In this document: positions 44,887-54,195 of the stretch, in pieces
Layout: each line of letters begins with the position of its first letter
Position numbering within the stretch: position 1 is the stretch's first letter
Origin: Skermania sp. ID1734
GTDB taxonomy: Bacteria; Actinomycetota; Actinomycetes; Mycobacteriales; Mycobacteriaceae
NCBI RefSeq assembly: GCF_007489285.1
Contig: NZ_VLIY01000006.1
Coordinates: 186,001-250,000, forward strand
Direction of reading: 5' to 3'
Length of the DNA: 64,000 nucleotides
Made by a program: the position numbers and the translations under genes
The notes under the pieces: generated by a model
What the model saw: the letters and a program-made list of their open reading frames with translations, nothing else
The model's database searches: none
Told to the model about the DNA's origin: nothing

Positions 44887-45407
44887 TGATCCTGCCCGAG
44901 ACCAAGGACTGGACCTGGGTGCTGACCCGGCAGTGCCCGGAGTGCGGTTTCGACGCGGCGGCAATCGACTACGACGACGTTCCAGATGCGTTGCGGGGCA
45001 CGGCTGCCGGGTGGCCGGCTGTGCTTTCCCGGGCCGATGTCCGGGTGCGCCCGAATCCTTCGACGTGGTCGGCGCTCGAATACGGCGCACATGTGCGCGA
45101 CGTGTGCCGCACGATTCAGCGGCGCCTGGAATTGATCCTCGAGGCCGACGGAGCGCAGTTTCCGAATTGGGACCAGGACGCCACCGCAGTCGAAGCGCGT
45201 TACAACTCGCAGGATCCGATAGCAGTCGGCAGGGAACTGCTGGCCGCCGCCGATTCCGCTGCGACGGCCTTTGCGTCCGTGCCACAGTCGATGCGTTCGC
45301 GGCGCGGCGTGCGCAGCGACGGTGCCGAATTCAGCGTCGACTCGCTGGCGCGCTATTTCCTGCACGACCTGCTGCATCACGCGCACGACGTGTCGAAACC
45401 GAATTAG
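44886..45407 (+). CDS. DinB/MDMPI-like mycothiol-type protein
   Basis: A 173-residue helical-bundle protein. It begins with CPECGFDAAAIDY and carries His residues in LEYGAHVRDVCRTIQRRLE and FLHDLLHHAHDV that match the metal site of DinB and mycothiol-dependent maleylpyruvate isomerase-like proteins. The start overlaps the previous stop by one base, and the two genes likely form an operon; the function is not known. Confidence 0.75.
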   Translation: MILPETKDWTWVLTRQCPECGFDAAAIDYDDVPDALRGTAAGWPAVLSRADVRVRPNPSTWSALEYGAHVRDVCRTIQRRLELILEADGAQFPNWDQDATAVEARYNSQDPIAVGRELLAAADSAATAFASVPQSMRSRRGVRSDGAEFSVDSLARYFLHDLLHHAHDVSKPN

Positions 45408-45410
45408 TTC

Positions 45411-45424
45411 TAGAACGTGTTCCA
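45411..45424. promoter_or_regulatory. KstR-type operator
   Basis: TAGAACGTGTTCCA fits the reported KstR motif TNNAACNNGTTNNA at every fixed position, with flanking C and G extending it. It lies just after the DinB-like gene stop and 49 bp before the adh start at 45473. KstR is the TetR repressor of cholesterol and sterol catabolism in mycobacteria and rhodococci. It would place the alcohol dehydrogenase under a sterol- or acyl-CoA-responsive repressor. Confidence 0.6.
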
Positions 45425-45472
45425 GTTTTGCGTTAGTGTGGTCTCGGTCACCTAACGAGAGGCTGGACGCAG

Positions 45473-46606
45473 ATGAAGACAAAAGGCGCGGTCCTGTGGG
45501 GCTTGGGCGAGCCCTGGTCGGTAGAGGAAATCGAGATCGGCGACCCGGTCGCCGGCGAGGTGCAGATTCAGCTCGAAACCGCGGGAATGTGCCACTCCGA
45601 CCACCACATCGTCACCGGCGCGACACCCATGCCGTCCTTCCCGGTGATGGGCGGCCATGAGGGCGCCGGCGTGATCACCAAGCTCGGCCCGAACGTTCCG
45701 CCGGACCTGCAGGTGGGCGACCACGTGGTGCTGTCCTTCATCCCGTCCTGCGGTCGCTGCCCGGCCTGTGTAAGTGGGCAAATGGCGTTGTGTGACCTGG
45801 GCGCCGGGTTGCTCTCCGGCTTGGCGATCAGCGACGGCACCTACCGGATCCAGGCTCGCGGACAAAACGTCATCCCGATGTGTCTGCTGGGCACCTTCGC
45901 GCCTTACATGACGGTGCACTACACGTCGGTGGTGAAGATCGACCCCACCGTGCCGTTCGAGGTGGCCTGTCTCGTCGGCTGCGGGGTGCCGACCGGGTTC
46001 GGCTCCGCGACCAACGTTGCCAACGTCATGCCGGGCGACACGATCGTGATCGTCGGCATCGGTGGGGTCGGTATGAGCGCGCTGCAGGGCGCGGTGCTTT
46101 CCGGAGCCACCAATGTGATTGCCATCGACCCGGTGCCGTGGAAGCGCGAGCAGGCGTTGAAGTTCGGCGCTACCCACGCGTTCGAAAACATGGAATCCGC
46201 GATCGTGCCTGTCATGGAGTTGACCGAGGGCCGGATGGCGGAGAAGACCATCATCACGGTGGGGGAGATGCACGGTGACCTGGTGGAGCCGGCGCTCACA
46301 CTCACCAGTAAAGCTGGAACCTGCGTGGTGACCGCCATGGGGCACATGCTGGACTTCGACGTCAAGCAGAACAACTTCCTGCTCTCCATGTTGCAGAAGC
46401 GGGTGCAGGGTGTGATTTTCGGTGGCGGCAACGCGCGCAAGGACATTCCCCGGTTGCTGCGGCTCTACAAGTCGGGCCAACTGAACCTCAACGACATGGT
46501 CACCCGGACGTACTCGCTCGAAGACGTGAACCAGGGATACCAGGACATGTTGGAGGGCAAGAACATTCGGGGCATTATCAAGTACACCGACGCGGACCGG
46601 CGGTAG
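45473..46606 (+). CDS. Zinc-dependent, NDMA-type alcohol dehydrogenase
   Basis: A 377-residue medium-chain alcohol dehydrogenase. Catalytic Zn region GMCHSDHHIVTG and GHEGAG; structural Zn in CGRCPACVSGQMALC; NAD motif IVGIGGVGMSAL. The length and the Zn-site patterns match the nicotinoprotein (NDMA-dependent) class of actinobacteria. A KstR-type site upstream suggests regulation with sterol catabolism. A 20-bp repeat spans its stop codon. Confidence 0.88.
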   Translation: MKTKGAVLWGLGEPWSVEEIEIGDPVAGEVQIQLETAGMCHSDHHIVTGATPMPSFPVMGGHEGAGVITKLGPNVPPDLQVGDHVVLSFIPSCGRCPACVSGQMALCDLGAGLLSGLAISDGTYRIQARGQNVIPMCLLGTFAPYMTVHYTSVVKIDPTVPFEVACLVGCGVPTGFGSATNVANVMPGDTIVIVGIGGVGMSALQGAVLSGATNVIAIDPVPWKREQALKFGATHAFENMESAIVPVMELTEGRMAEKTIITVGEMHGDLVEPALTLTSKAGTCVVTAMGHMLDFDVKQNNFLLSMLQKRVQGVIFGGGNARKDIPRLLRLYKSGQLNLNDMVTRTYSLEDVNQGYQDMLEGKNIRGIIKYTDADRR

Positions 46607-46645
46607 CCGGGCCGCCGGTGTGGCAGCGGACCGGCGGTAGCCGGG
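46592..46645 (+). repeat. 20-bp direct repeat spanning the adh stop codon
   Basis: GCGGACCGGCGGTAGCCGGG occurs at 46592-46611 and again at 46626-46645, 34 bases apart. The first copy contains the adh TAG stop; the second lies in the 3' untranslated region. It looks like a short local duplication. Confidence 0.75.
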
Positions 46646-46661
46646 CGTGACTCATCCACTT

Positions 46662-46717
46662 CGAGTTAGCTGTTTTACACGCCCCAAGCGACAGGGGCGT
46701 GCAAAACACCTAACTCG
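46662..46717. repeat. Intergenic palindrome, 24-bp arms, two mismatches
   Basis: CGAGTTAGCTGTTTTACACG (46662-46681, arm continues to 46685) pairs with 46694-46717 at 22 of 24 positions, with an 8-base loop. It lies between the convergent ends of adh and a beta-lactamase-like gene, so it may serve as a bidirectional terminator. It resembles the other long palindromes here in length and style, but not in sequence. Confidence 0.8.
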
Positions 46718-46754
46718 ATGCCCGCTGGTCGGAGCTTGAGTGCTGTTCGGCTGA

Positions 46755-47948
46755 TCAGAGCGAGCGCATGAGTGCCCGTCGCAACCGGCGGCAGCGTGCG
46801 TCGTCGAGGATCGCGAGCCCGAGGCGATTCATCGCGTACCCGAAACCGATTCCGGTTTCCGGGTCGGCGAATCCGAAGGAGCCCCCGAGACCCGTCGTGC
46901 CGTAGGCGCGATCGCCCGGCGATCCGAAGGAGAACGCAGGCGACGACTTCCGGAAGCCGAGGTGGTAGCGGCTGCGCGTATGCAGGATGAGGTCGTCAGC
47001 GGGTACGTCATCGGAGAATTCGGCGCTGCCGAGCCGCTCGATCAGTGCGGGCTTGATGGGCAGCGCCCCGGTGTTCGCCGCGGCTGCGCCGTAGACCTTG
47101 GCCAGCGACCGTGGCGTGCCGACACCGTTGGACCCGGGCATCTCCACGCGCAGGAACTTGCGCCGAGTGGCGCGCTCCGGGCGGCCGACCCGCGGGTTGG
47201 TCAATGCCTGGTGCGCAAGACCTCGTTGCAGGAACAATTCGACGCCGATGCGCAGCGGAAGGTCGCGCTCGTGGCGGGCAATGTCGAATCCGCGAGTGGC
47301 GTTCAGGGTGGCGATGCGGTCCATGCTCTGTTCGGCGGGCAGGCCGATGAAGAAGTCCAGCCCGAGCGGTGCGGCGAAGTCCTCGGCGAAGATTGTGCCG
47401 AGGCTTCGTCGCTGCGGGTCGACGCGGCGGACCAGTTCACCCTCGTACAGCCCGAGCGTGATCGCGTGGTAACCCTGCCTGGCGCCAGGCTTCCAGGCCG
47501 GCTTCTGTGCGGCCAGCACCTCACCGAGCGCATCGAGATCGGCAAGGTCATCGAGCCGCAGGGGAGTGTCGATACCCGACAGTCCGGCCTGGTGGTCGAT
47601 GAGTTGACGCACGGTGACGCGGTCTTTGCCGTGCGCGCCGAACTCGGGCCAGTACTGCACGACTGGCGCGTCGTAGTCCAGCAGGCCTTCGGAGACCGCC
47701 GCCGCGACGACGAACGCTGCCATCCCTTTGGTGCTGGAAAAGACGGGAACGAGGGTGTCTCGCTCCCAGGGCAGTCGTCCCGCGCGGTCGCGGATGCCGG
47801 CCCATACGTCGACGAGCGACCTGTCGCCTTGGTAGATCGCCAGCGCCGCACCGATCTCGCCGCTGTCAGTGAAGTTTTTGCGAAACGCGTCGGCGACCGG
47901 TCCGAAGCCGGCCTCCACATTGCCATGGATCACCAAGTTGTCGCTCAT
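46755..47948 (-). CDS. Serine beta-lactamase-family esterase
   Basis: A 397-residue class C-type hydrolase. The SxxK motif is FSSTKGMAAF; the Tyr motif is YHAITLG; the GGSFGFADP stretch stands near the third motif. Such proteins (EstB type) usually cleave esters. No signal peptide, so a cytosolic site is likely. The ATG 47948 begins a gene read away from another beta-lactamase-like gene at 47984. Confidence 0.82.
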   Translation of the reverse strand: MSDNLVIHGNVEAGFGPVADAFRKNFTDSGEIGAALAIYQGDRSLVDVWAGIRDRAGRLPWERDTLVPVFSSTKGMAAFVVAAAVSEGLLDYDAPVVQYWPEFGAHGKDRVTVRQLIDHQAGLSGIDTPLRLDDLADLDALGEVLAAQKPAWKPGARQGYHAITLGLYEGELVRRVDPQRRSLGTIFAEDFAAPLGLDFFIGLPAEQSMDRIATLNATRGFDIARHERDLPLRIGVELFLQRGLAHQALTNPRVGRPERATRRKFLRVEMPGSNGVGTPRSLAKVYGAAAANTGALPIKPALIERLGSAEFSDDVPADDLILHTRSRYHLGFRKSSPAFSFGSPGDRAYGTTGLGGSFGFADPETGIGFGYAMNRLGLAILDDARCRRLRRALMRSL

Positions 47949-47983
47949 CGCGCGCGATCGTATCGCGCGGGAACCAACGTAGG

Positions 47984-48811
47984 GTGAGCAGCGTGCGCAG
48001 TCTGGAGAGCATCAAGGATTGGCCGGTCGACCACGCCGCCGGAGCTGTCGTCAGCGAAAACGGCGTCGTCGCGCGCGCAGGAGACACCACACGGGTCTAT
48101 CGGCTGGCTTCGGTGACGAAACTGCTGGCTGCCTACGCCGTCCTGGTCGCGGCGGAGGAGGGAGCCGTCGAACTCGATCAGCCGGCCGGACCGCCCGGGT
48201 CGACGGTGCGTCATCTGCTTTCGCACGCGTCGGGCTTGGCGATGTATGAGCCCACGAAGCTGTCGGAACCTGGCAAGCGGCGCATCTATTCCAGTGCGGC
48301 CTTCGAGGTGTTGGCGGAGCACCTTGCCGACCAGACCGGAATCGGTTTCGCCGACTATCTGCGGGAGGCCGTGCTGACCCCGTTGGGTATGGACGACACT
48401 GACCTCACCGGATCCGCCGGTCACGGTGCACATTCCAGCGTCGATGATCTGACCGCTTTTCTGCAGGAGTTGCTCGATCCGAAGCTCATCTCGTCCGAAA
48501 CGCTCAACGAGGCGGTGTCGGTGCAGTTCCCCGGACTCGACGGGGTGGTACCGGGCTACGGACGGCAGCGGCCCAACGATTGGGGTCTGGGCTTCGAGTT
48601 GCGCGACGGCAAAGATCCGCACTGGACTGCACCTACGAACTCGGAGCGGACGTTCGGCCATTTCGGACAGTCGGGGACGTTTCTCTGGGTGGACCCACAG
48701 CTGCGTGCCGGATGCGTGGTGTTGACCGACCGTGACTTCGACGAATGGGCTAAACCGTTGTGGACGGATTTCAACGCTGCGGTGGTCGGCGAACTCGCAG
48801 GCAGCGGCTAG
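47984..48811 (+). CDS. Serine beta-lactamase-family hydrolase, short
   Basis: A 275-residue beta-lactamase-like hydrolase. SxxK motif LASVTKLLAA, YSSAAF as the Tyr motif, and a C-terminal HFGQSGTFLW with the HxG-type motif. The N-terminus is truncated compared with the family and has no signal peptide. GTG 47984 is used; GTG 47993 is possible. It is divergent from the 46755 gene and may have arisen by duplication. Confidence 0.75.
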   Translation: MSSVRSLESIKDWPVDHAAGAVVSENGVVARAGDTTRVYRLASVTKLLAAYAVLVAAEEGAVELDQPAGPPGSTVRHLLSHASGLAMYEPTKLSEPGKRRIYSSAAFEVLAEHLADQTGIGFADYLREAVLTPLGMDDTDLTGSAGHGAHSSVDDLTAFLQELLDPKLISSETLNEAVSVQFPGLDGVVPGYGRQRPNDWGLGFELRDGKDPHWTAPTNSERTFGHFGQSGTFLWVDPQLRAGCVVLTDRDFDEWAKPLWTDFNAAVVGELAGSG

Positions 48812-48947
48812 CGGGCAAACTCACAACAGTTTTAGACTAGCGCAACAGGGGTAACACAAGGCACACTAGTACACCGAAGCACCGTACTTTCGGCTAGTTC
48901 GAGGCGTTGGGGAAGACGTTCCTCGTCGAAACCGGAGGTGTTTTGAG

Positions 48948-49460
48948 GTGCGCGCATTGAATCAGTTCGCGGACGCGACGTCTGGTGTGGTGTACATCCA
49001 CTCGTCGCCTGCCGCGCTGTGCCCGCATGTCGAATGGGCACTCACGGCGGCACTGGAATCCCGGGCGAACCTGAAATGGTCCGCTCAGCCGGCCTCCGAC
49101 GGCCTGCTGCGGGCGACGAGCAACTGGATCGGGCCGGTCGGGACCGGTGCGCGGATCGCCAACGCGCTACGGCCGTGGTCAATGCTGCGCTTCGAGGTCA
49201 CCGAGGATCCCAGCGAAGGTGTCGACGGAGAACGCTTCAGCTACGTGCCGGGACTCGGCCTGTGGCGTGGTTCGACCAGCGCTAACGGTGACATCATCAT
49301 CGGCGAGATGCGGCTGCGCGCGATGATGACGAACGGCGTCGATGCGCTGGCCACGGAACTCGACACCGCGCTAGGAACCGCATGGGACGAGGCGCTCGAG
49401 CCCTACCGCAGCGGGGGAGATGGCGCCGAGGTGACCTGGCTGCGTCGCGAGGTCGGCTGA
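48948..49460 (+). CDS. DUF3145 protein
   Basis: A 170-residue conserved actinobacterial protein (DUF3145). It shows GVVYIHSSPAALCPHVEWAL, FEVTEDPSEGVDGERFSY, and NGDIIIGEMRLRAMM. Function unknown; family members are commonly near the fatty acid synthase II or accD6 locus, as here. Start GTG 48948 with GGAGG upstream. The intergenic region before it (48812-48947) shows no clear palindrome. Confidence 0.82.
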   Translation: MRALNQFADATSGVVYIHSSPAALCPHVEWALTAALESRANLKWSAQPASDGLLRATSNWIGPVGTGARIANALRPWSMLRFEVTEDPSEGVDGERFSYVPGLGLWRGSTSANGDIIIGEMRLRAMMTNGVDALATELDTALGTAWDEALEPYRSGGDGAEVTWLRREVG

Positions 49461-49520
49461 TCGGTTTTGCCGCTTCGCCTGCAGGTTTAGCCGGGGTGTG
49501 GTTTGGGGCACACCCACGCC

Positions 49521-49952
49521 ATGACGCAGTCCAGCAGCTCGGACACAGAACCGGCCGAAGAATCGGCGAGCACGGTTGGCGACGAGGAGCGCGCCAACGC
49601 TGAAAAGGAATCGACGGGTTCGGAAACCACCGGTTCAGGCAACCCGGAAACGAACGATGCCGTCTCCGAGGAGAATCTCGAAGACGCCAAGCAGCAGTCG
49701 AAAGAGATCGACGAACGCTACGATCCGGACGCGCGGCGCTCAGTGACCATTCCCGGCACCGGCGGAACCATCTCCGGAACCGCGTTCGACGGGCACGTGC
49801 CCGAAGGCGAGGGCGAGACCAACAAGCCGGACGAAGAGCCAATTCCGACCGGCGACTACAAAGAAGAAGACCACGGCGAAGAAGATCAAGACTCGGACAA
49901 AGACGAGCCGAAATCTGCTGTCGAGCGGGGCTCCGAGCGATCGGAGAAGTGA
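49521..49952 (+). CDS. Small acidic, disordered protein
   Basis: A 143-residue protein almost entirely of Glu, Asp, Ser, Thr and Gly (MTQSSSSDTEPAEES, then DHGEEDQDSDKDEPKS). No fold is expected. A conserved-looking middle (DERYDPDARRSVTIPGTGG) may be the only structured part. ATG 49521 is chosen; a TTG at 49503 is upstream. Ends 4 bases before the accD6 stop (convergent). Confidence 0.6.
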   Translation: MTQSSSSDTEPAEESASTVGDEERANAEKESTGSETTGSGNPETNDAVSEENLEDAKQQSKEIDERYDPDARRSVTIPGTGGTISGTAFDGHVPEGEGETNKPDEEPIPTGDYKEEDHGEEDQDSDKDEPKSAVERGSERSEK

Positions 49953-49956
49953 CTCG

Positions 49957-51405
49957 CTACAGCGGGATGTTCTTGTGATTGCCGCGGCGCGCGGGTGCCG
50001 CGGCGAGAGCCGCCGCAATGGTGCTGCGCGTGTGAGCGGGATCGATCACCTGGTCGACCACTCCGATCGCGATGGCACGCTCCACGCCGCCGGCAATCTC
50101 GGCGTGCTCGGCGGCGAGGCGATCGTGCAGCGCATCGCGGTCCTCGGGCGCCGCGGCTGCCAGCGCGCGCTTGTGCAGGATCTCGACCGCCGCCCGAGCG
50201 CCCATGACGGCGACCTCGGATTCCGGCCAGGCGTAGACCGCAGTCGCGCCCAACGCACGAGCGTTCATGGCGATGTAGGCACCGCCGTAGATCTTGCGGG
50301 TAACCAGGGTCACCCGCGGCACCTTGGCCTCGGCAAAGGCATGCAAGAGCTTCGCGCCGCGCCGCACGACGCCGCCCCATTCTTGGCTGACGCCGGGCAG
50401 GTAGCCGGGCACGTCGACGATGACCACTAGCGGGATGCCGAAGGCGTCGCAGAGGCGAACGAACCGAGCTGCTTTCTCCGCGCTTTCGGAGTTGAGGCAG
50501 CCACCGAGCCGGATCGGGTTGTTGGCGATCACGCCGACCGTGCGCCCGGCCATCCGACCGATGCCCGTGACGATGCTGCGCGCGTAATTGCCCTGCAGCT
50601 CCTCGAAAGTGGATTCGGTTTCGCCGTCGCCGGACGCAACGTTGTCGAGCAGTTCGTGAATGATCGGCTTGACGTCGTAGGCGCGCCGCGCCGAGGCGGG
50701 CAGCATGGCCTTCAGGTCGACGTCGCCGTTGCGGGCAGCGCGCAGGTCGAAGTGGCCCTGTTCGGCGAACATGGACACCAACCGGCGGGCGCGGTGCATG
50801 GCGTCCGCCTCGTCGTGTGCGGCGATGTGCGCGACGCCGGACTTCTTGGTGTGCGTGTCGGGGCCGCCGAGGGAGGCCATGTCGACCTGCTCGCCGGTCA
50901 CGCTGCGAACCACATCGGGTCCGGTCACGAACACGCGGCCTTCCGGGGCCATGATGACGATGTCGGTCAGCGCGGGACCGTAGGCGGCGCCGCCGGCAGC
51001 GAAACCGAGAACGACCGAAATCTGTGGGACGACGCCGGAGGCCCGGACCATGGCTTCGAACACCAGGCCCACCGCGTGCAGCGCCTCGACACCCTCGGCC
51101 AGGCGTGCGCCACCGGAGTGCCACAAGCCGACCACGGGAACTTGGGCATCGATGGCCGTGTTGATCGCCGAGACGATGTGCTCGCAGCCGTCGACGCCCA
51201 TGGCGCCGCCCATAACGGTGGCGTCGGAGCAATACGCGACAGTCCGGACGCCGTCTACTTCGCCGATGGCGGCGAGCACGCCGGAACGGTCCCGCGAGTG
51301 CAGTGGCTTGACCGTGCCCGCATCGAAGAATCGTTGTAACCGTGCCAACGGATCCCGCGGGTCGGTTGCCTGATCTTGCTTTGCCGCAGGGGCCAAGATA
51401 GTCAT
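49957..51405 (-). CDS. accD6: Acyl-CoA carboxylase carboxyltransferase subunit AccD6
   Basis: A 482-residue carboxyltransferase that, with the biotinylated AccA3 subunit, makes malonyl-CoA for FAS I and FAS II in mycobacteria. Carboxyltransferase blocks are visible: GGARLAEGVEALHAVG, the glycine-rich FAAGGAAYGPALTD, and VIVDVPGYLPGVSQEWGGVV. Start ATG 51405 follows AGGAG. It is the last gene of the fatty-acid operon and lies directly after kasA, with no kasB in between (92-base gap). Confidence 0.93.
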   Translation of the reverse strand: MTILAPAAKQDQATDPRDPLARLQRFFDAGTVKPLHSRDRSGVLAAIGEVDGVRTVAYCSDATVMGGAMGVDGCEHIVSAINTAIDAQVPVVGLWHSGGARLAEGVEALHAVGLVFEAMVRASGVVPQISVVLGFAAGGAAYGPALTDIVIMAPEGRVFVTGPDVVRSVTGEQVDMASLGGPDTHTKKSGVAHIAAHDEADAMHRARRLVSMFAEQGHFDLRAARNGDVDLKAMLPASARRAYDVKPIIHELLDNVASGDGETESTFEELQGNYARSIVTGIGRMAGRTVGVIANNPIRLGGCLNSESAEKAARFVRLCDAFGIPLVVIVDVPGYLPGVSQEWGGVVRRGAKLLHAFAEAKVPRVTLVTRKIYGGAYIAMNARALGATAVYAWPESEVAVMGARAAVEILHKRALAAAAPEDRDALHDRLAAEHAEIAGGVERAIAIGVVDQVIDPAHTRSTIAAALAAAPARRGNHKNIPL

Positions 51406-51497
51406 CGCATCTCCTCTAGCGGGGTGCCCGGGTTTCGCGCTTGCCGCCGGGTGGGCGCGCGGATCGCACGCCCACCCGGGATCGAACCGTGCCGCTA

Positions 51498-52748
51498 CTA
51501 CGCTCGGCCGAAGGCGATGGCCACGTTGTGGCCGCCGAAGCCGAACGAGTTGTTGATCGCATACTCGATCTGGCCGCGTCGCGGTTGTCCCTTGACGACG
51601 TCCAGGTCGATCTCTGGGTCCTGGTTGTCCAGGTTGAGCGTCGGGGGTACGACGCCGTCCCGGATGGAAAGCACGGTCAGGACCGATTCGAGGGCGCCGA
51701 CGGCGCCGATGGAGTGGCCGAGGGCCGACTTGGGCGCGTACACCGAGGGGTGATTGCCCACCGCTTTGTTGATCGCCTTCGCCTCGGCAGTGTCGCCGAT
51801 GGGAGTGGCGGTCGCGTGTGCATTGATGTGGGTGATGTCCTGCGGGCTCAGACCTGCAGTCTGCATGGCCTTAGTCATCGCCCGCGCCGCGCCGTTGCCC
51901 TCCGGGTCGGGAGCGACCAGGTGGAACCCGTCCGACGTGATGCCTGCACCGAGCAGCCGCGCATGAATCGTGGCCCCACGCGCCTTCGCGTGTTCCTCGG
52001 TTTCGAGCACCATCAGCGCGCCGGCCTCGCCGAACACGAAGCCGTCCCGATCCTTGTCGAATGGGCGCGAGGCCGCCTTCGGATCGTCGTTACGGGTGCT
52101 CATGGCGCGCATCATGGCGAACGCCGCGATCGGCACGGCGTCGATGTAACCCTCGACGCCGCCGGTGACGACGATGTCAGCGTCGCCCATCACGAGCATC
52201 CGCCAGGCGTTGGCGATTGCCTCCGAACCGGACGAGCACGCGGACACCGGTGTGACCACACCGGCGCGCGCCTCGAGTTCGAGGCCCACGACCGCGGACG
52301 GACCGTTGGGCATGACCATCTGAACGGCCAGCGGCGAAACCTTGCGGTAGCCGCCGTGCTTCAGCTTCTCGGTGGAGTCGATGAGGGCGTCACCACCGCC
52401 CAGGCCGGTGCCGATGGCGACGGCCAGCCGGTCCTTGTCCACCTCGGGACTGCCGGCGTTCTTCCACACCTCACGGCCCAGGATGGTGGACAGCTGTTCC
52501 ACATAGGAAAGGCGACGCAACTCGACGCGGCTCAGGAGCGCCGAAGGCTTGACCTTCAGCTTGCCGCCGATCTTTACCGGCAGGTCGTACTCCCCGACGA
52601 ATGCATCGTCGAGGAGGTCGATCCCGCTCTCGCCGTTCAGCAGGCCCTTCCACGTCGCGTCGACGTCACCCGCGATCGATGTCGTGGCCGCAAGGCTCGT
52701 CACGACGACGTTGGGGAAGTTCCCGTTTCGGGTGGAAGGAGTAGCCAT
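51498..52748 (-). CDS. kasA: Beta-ketoacyl-ACP synthase KasA
   Basis: A 416-residue FAS II condensing enzyme that extends meromycolic acyl chains bound to AcpM. The active site matches mycobacterial KasA exactly in position: Cys171 (PVSACSSGS), His311 ([12 protein letters not shown]) and His345 (ALGHSIGA). The sequence is mainly KasA-like, but some stretches ([22 protein letters not shown]) resemble what I recall of KasB. The ATG 52748 is chosen by alignment with other KasA starts; the GTG at 52760 overlaps the acpM stop and is also possible. Confidence 0.93.
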   Translation of the reverse strand: MATPSTRNGNFPNVVVTSLAATTSIAGDVDATWKGLLNGESGIDLLDDAFVGEYDLPVKIGGKLKVKPSALLSRVELRRLSYVEQLSTILGREVWKNAGSPEVDKDRLAVAIGTGLGGGDALIDSTEKLKHGGYRKVSPLAVQMVMPNGPSAVVGLELEARAGVVTPVSACSSGSEAIANAWRMLVMGDADIVVTGGVEGYIDAVPIAAFAMMRAMSTRNDDPKAASRPFDKDRDGFVFGEAGALMVLETEEHAKARGATIHARLLGAGITSDGFHLVAPDPEGNGAARAMTKAMQTAGLSPQDITHINAHATATPIGDTAEAKAINKAVGNHPSVYAPKSALGHSIGAVGALESVLTVLSIRDGVVPPTLNLDNQDPEIDLDVVKGQPRRGQIEYAINNSFGFGGHNVAIAFGRA

Positions 52749-52756
52749 GGCTGCAA

Positions 52757-53074
52757 TCACTCGCTCGCGTTGTCGCTCTTGGCAGCGTCGAACTTGGCCT
52801 TGATCTCACCGGCGAGGTCGGCGTTCTCCGACTCCAGCTTCTGCACGTAGGCAACCGCGTCACCGACGGTGCGCAGGCTGGCCAGGTCCTCGTCGGGGAT
52901 CTTCACGCCGAACTTGTCCTCGGTCTGCACGGCGATCTCCACCATGGACAGCGAGTCGATGTCGAGGTCGTCCACGAAAGACTTCTCGATGGTCACCTCA
53001 GACGGCTCAATGCCCGTGACCTCCTCGATGATCTCGGCGAGGACGGCAATGATTTCTTCCTGGGTGGCGGCCAC
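52757..53074 (-). CDS. acpM: Meromycolate extension acyl carrier protein AcpM
   Basis: A 105-residue acyl carrier protein that carries growing meromycolate chains. The phosphopantetheine Ser is in [18 protein letters not shown]. The C-terminal extension beyond the ACP core ([18 protein letters not shown]) marks mycobacterial AcpM, here about ten residues shorter than I recall for M. tuberculosis. GTG start follows GGGAG. It sits between fabD and kasA in a tight operon. Confidence 0.95.
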   Translation of the reverse strand: MAATQEEIIAVLAEIIEEVTGIEPSEVTIEKSFVDDLDIDSLSMVEIAVQTEDKFGVKIPDEDLASLRTVGDAVAYVQKLESENADLAGEIKAKFDAAKSDNASE

Positions 53075-53155
53075 GTGGTGGCTCCCTTCTTTATTCCTTG
53101 TTAGGGGCTTTTCTCGGTGCGGATGGGGGGGTGCAGTGAGACGCGCGAAGGCGTC

Positions 53156-54067
53156 TCAGTTCGTCGACGTTGGAAACTCCGACAATCCATCGGGGGTTTT
53201 CAACGCCAATGACGGTGTTGCCCGCATCTCTCGTTTGGCGATGCCTACAAGCGTTCCGGCGGGTGGAAGTTCGACGATCGCGGCGAGCTCGGTCTGCCGC
53301 ATGTACTCGGTGCACAGATCCCAGCGAACCGGCCGGGTGACCTGTGCGGCCAGCTTGTCGAGCGCATCGGCGCCCGAGGCAACAGGCTGTCCGTCGAAGT
53401 TGGACAGCAGGGTGGTGACTGGTTCCTGGGGCGTGATCTTCGCGGCCGCTTCGCGCACGGCTTCCTGCGCCGGTGCCATGAAGTGGGTGTGGAACGCGCC
53501 GGCGACCGGCAGCGCGCGAACGCGGGCCTTCTCCGGCGGGTTCTCGGCCAGCGCCGCGAGAGCGTCCAATCTGCCCGCGGCAACGATCTGCCCGGCCGCA
53601 TTGCGGTTGGCGGGCACGAGTTCGAGTTCTGCCAGCCGGGCGAGCACCGCCTCTTCGTCGCCGCCGAGCACCGCAGACATGCCGGTGGGCTCAAGCGCGC
53701 AGGCGCGGGCCATCTCGGCGCCACGAATGGCAGCCAGCGTTACCGCGTCATCGGAGGAGATGACGCCGGCGATCGCGGCGGCGGCGAGTTCACCGACGGA
53801 GTGTCCCGCCACGACGGGGTCGGTCGGGGCCAGTCCCCGGTTGTCGAGTTCTTCGTAGGCCAGCAAAGCGGCGGCTACGACGAGAGGCTGGGTGACCGCG
53901 GTGTCGGTGATCTCTTCCGCGGTCGCGGTGGTGCCAAGGCGGGCCAAGTCGAGTCCGGAGGCCTTGGACCAGACCGCGATACGGTCGTTGGCGCCGGGAA
54001 GCTCCAGCCAAGGGGCGAGCATTCCGGGCGTCTGGGAGCCCTGTCCGGGCGCAAGCAGCGCTATCAC
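53156..54067 (-). CDS. fabD: Malonyl-CoA:ACP transacylase FabD
   Basis: A 303-residue malonyltransferase that charges AcpM with malonate. Motifs: LLAPGQGSQTPGM at the N-terminus, the nucleophile Ser in VVAGHSVGELAAAA, and the catalytic His in PVAGAFHTHFM. GTG start 54067; no close Shine-Dalgarno is obvious. First gene of the fabD-acpM-kasA-accD6 operon, downstream of mabR by 128 bases. Confidence 0.95.
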   Translation of the reverse strand: MIALLAPGQGSQTPGMLAPWLELPGANDRIAVWSKASGLDLARLGTTATAEEITDTAVTQPLVVAAALLAYEELDNRGLAPTDPVVAGHSVGELAAAAIAGVISSDDAVTLAAIRGAEMARACALEPTGMSAVLGGDEEAVLARLAELELVPANRNAAGQIVAAGRLDALAALAENPPEKARVRALPVAGAFHTHFMAPAQEAVREAAAKITPQEPVTTLLSNFDGQPVASGADALDKLAAQVTRPVRWDLCTEYMRQTELAAIVELPPAGTLVGIAKREMRATPSLALKTPDGLSEFPTSTN

Positions 54068-54133
54068 ATGTCTAAGACAACACTGTGCGGGCCGCTGACG
54101 CAGATGTCGTTGCGAATGAAGCTTTTAAACCTG

Positions 54134-54154
54134 TTTTGTATGGATTCAACAAAT
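54134..54154. promoter_or_regulatory. Candidate MabR/FAS II operator
   Basis: TTTTGT (54134-54139) and ACAAAT (54149-54154) form an interrupted inverted repeat in the 128-base region between mabR and fabD, upstream of the fabD start. MabR is reported to bind an inverted repeat with TTTTGT/ACAAAA half sites in the fasII promoter; the spacing here may differ. The surrounding bases are AT-rich. Confidence 0.4.
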
Positions 54155-54195
54155 TGGCTAGTCGGACGCGGCCATCGGAGACGGCCCCGTCCTCG

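Noticed and set aside
51406-51497. Possible hidden kasB fragment between kasA and accD6
   Set aside because: The gap is only 92 bases and contains no beta-ketoacyl synthase motif in any frame, so kasB is absent here rather than broken.
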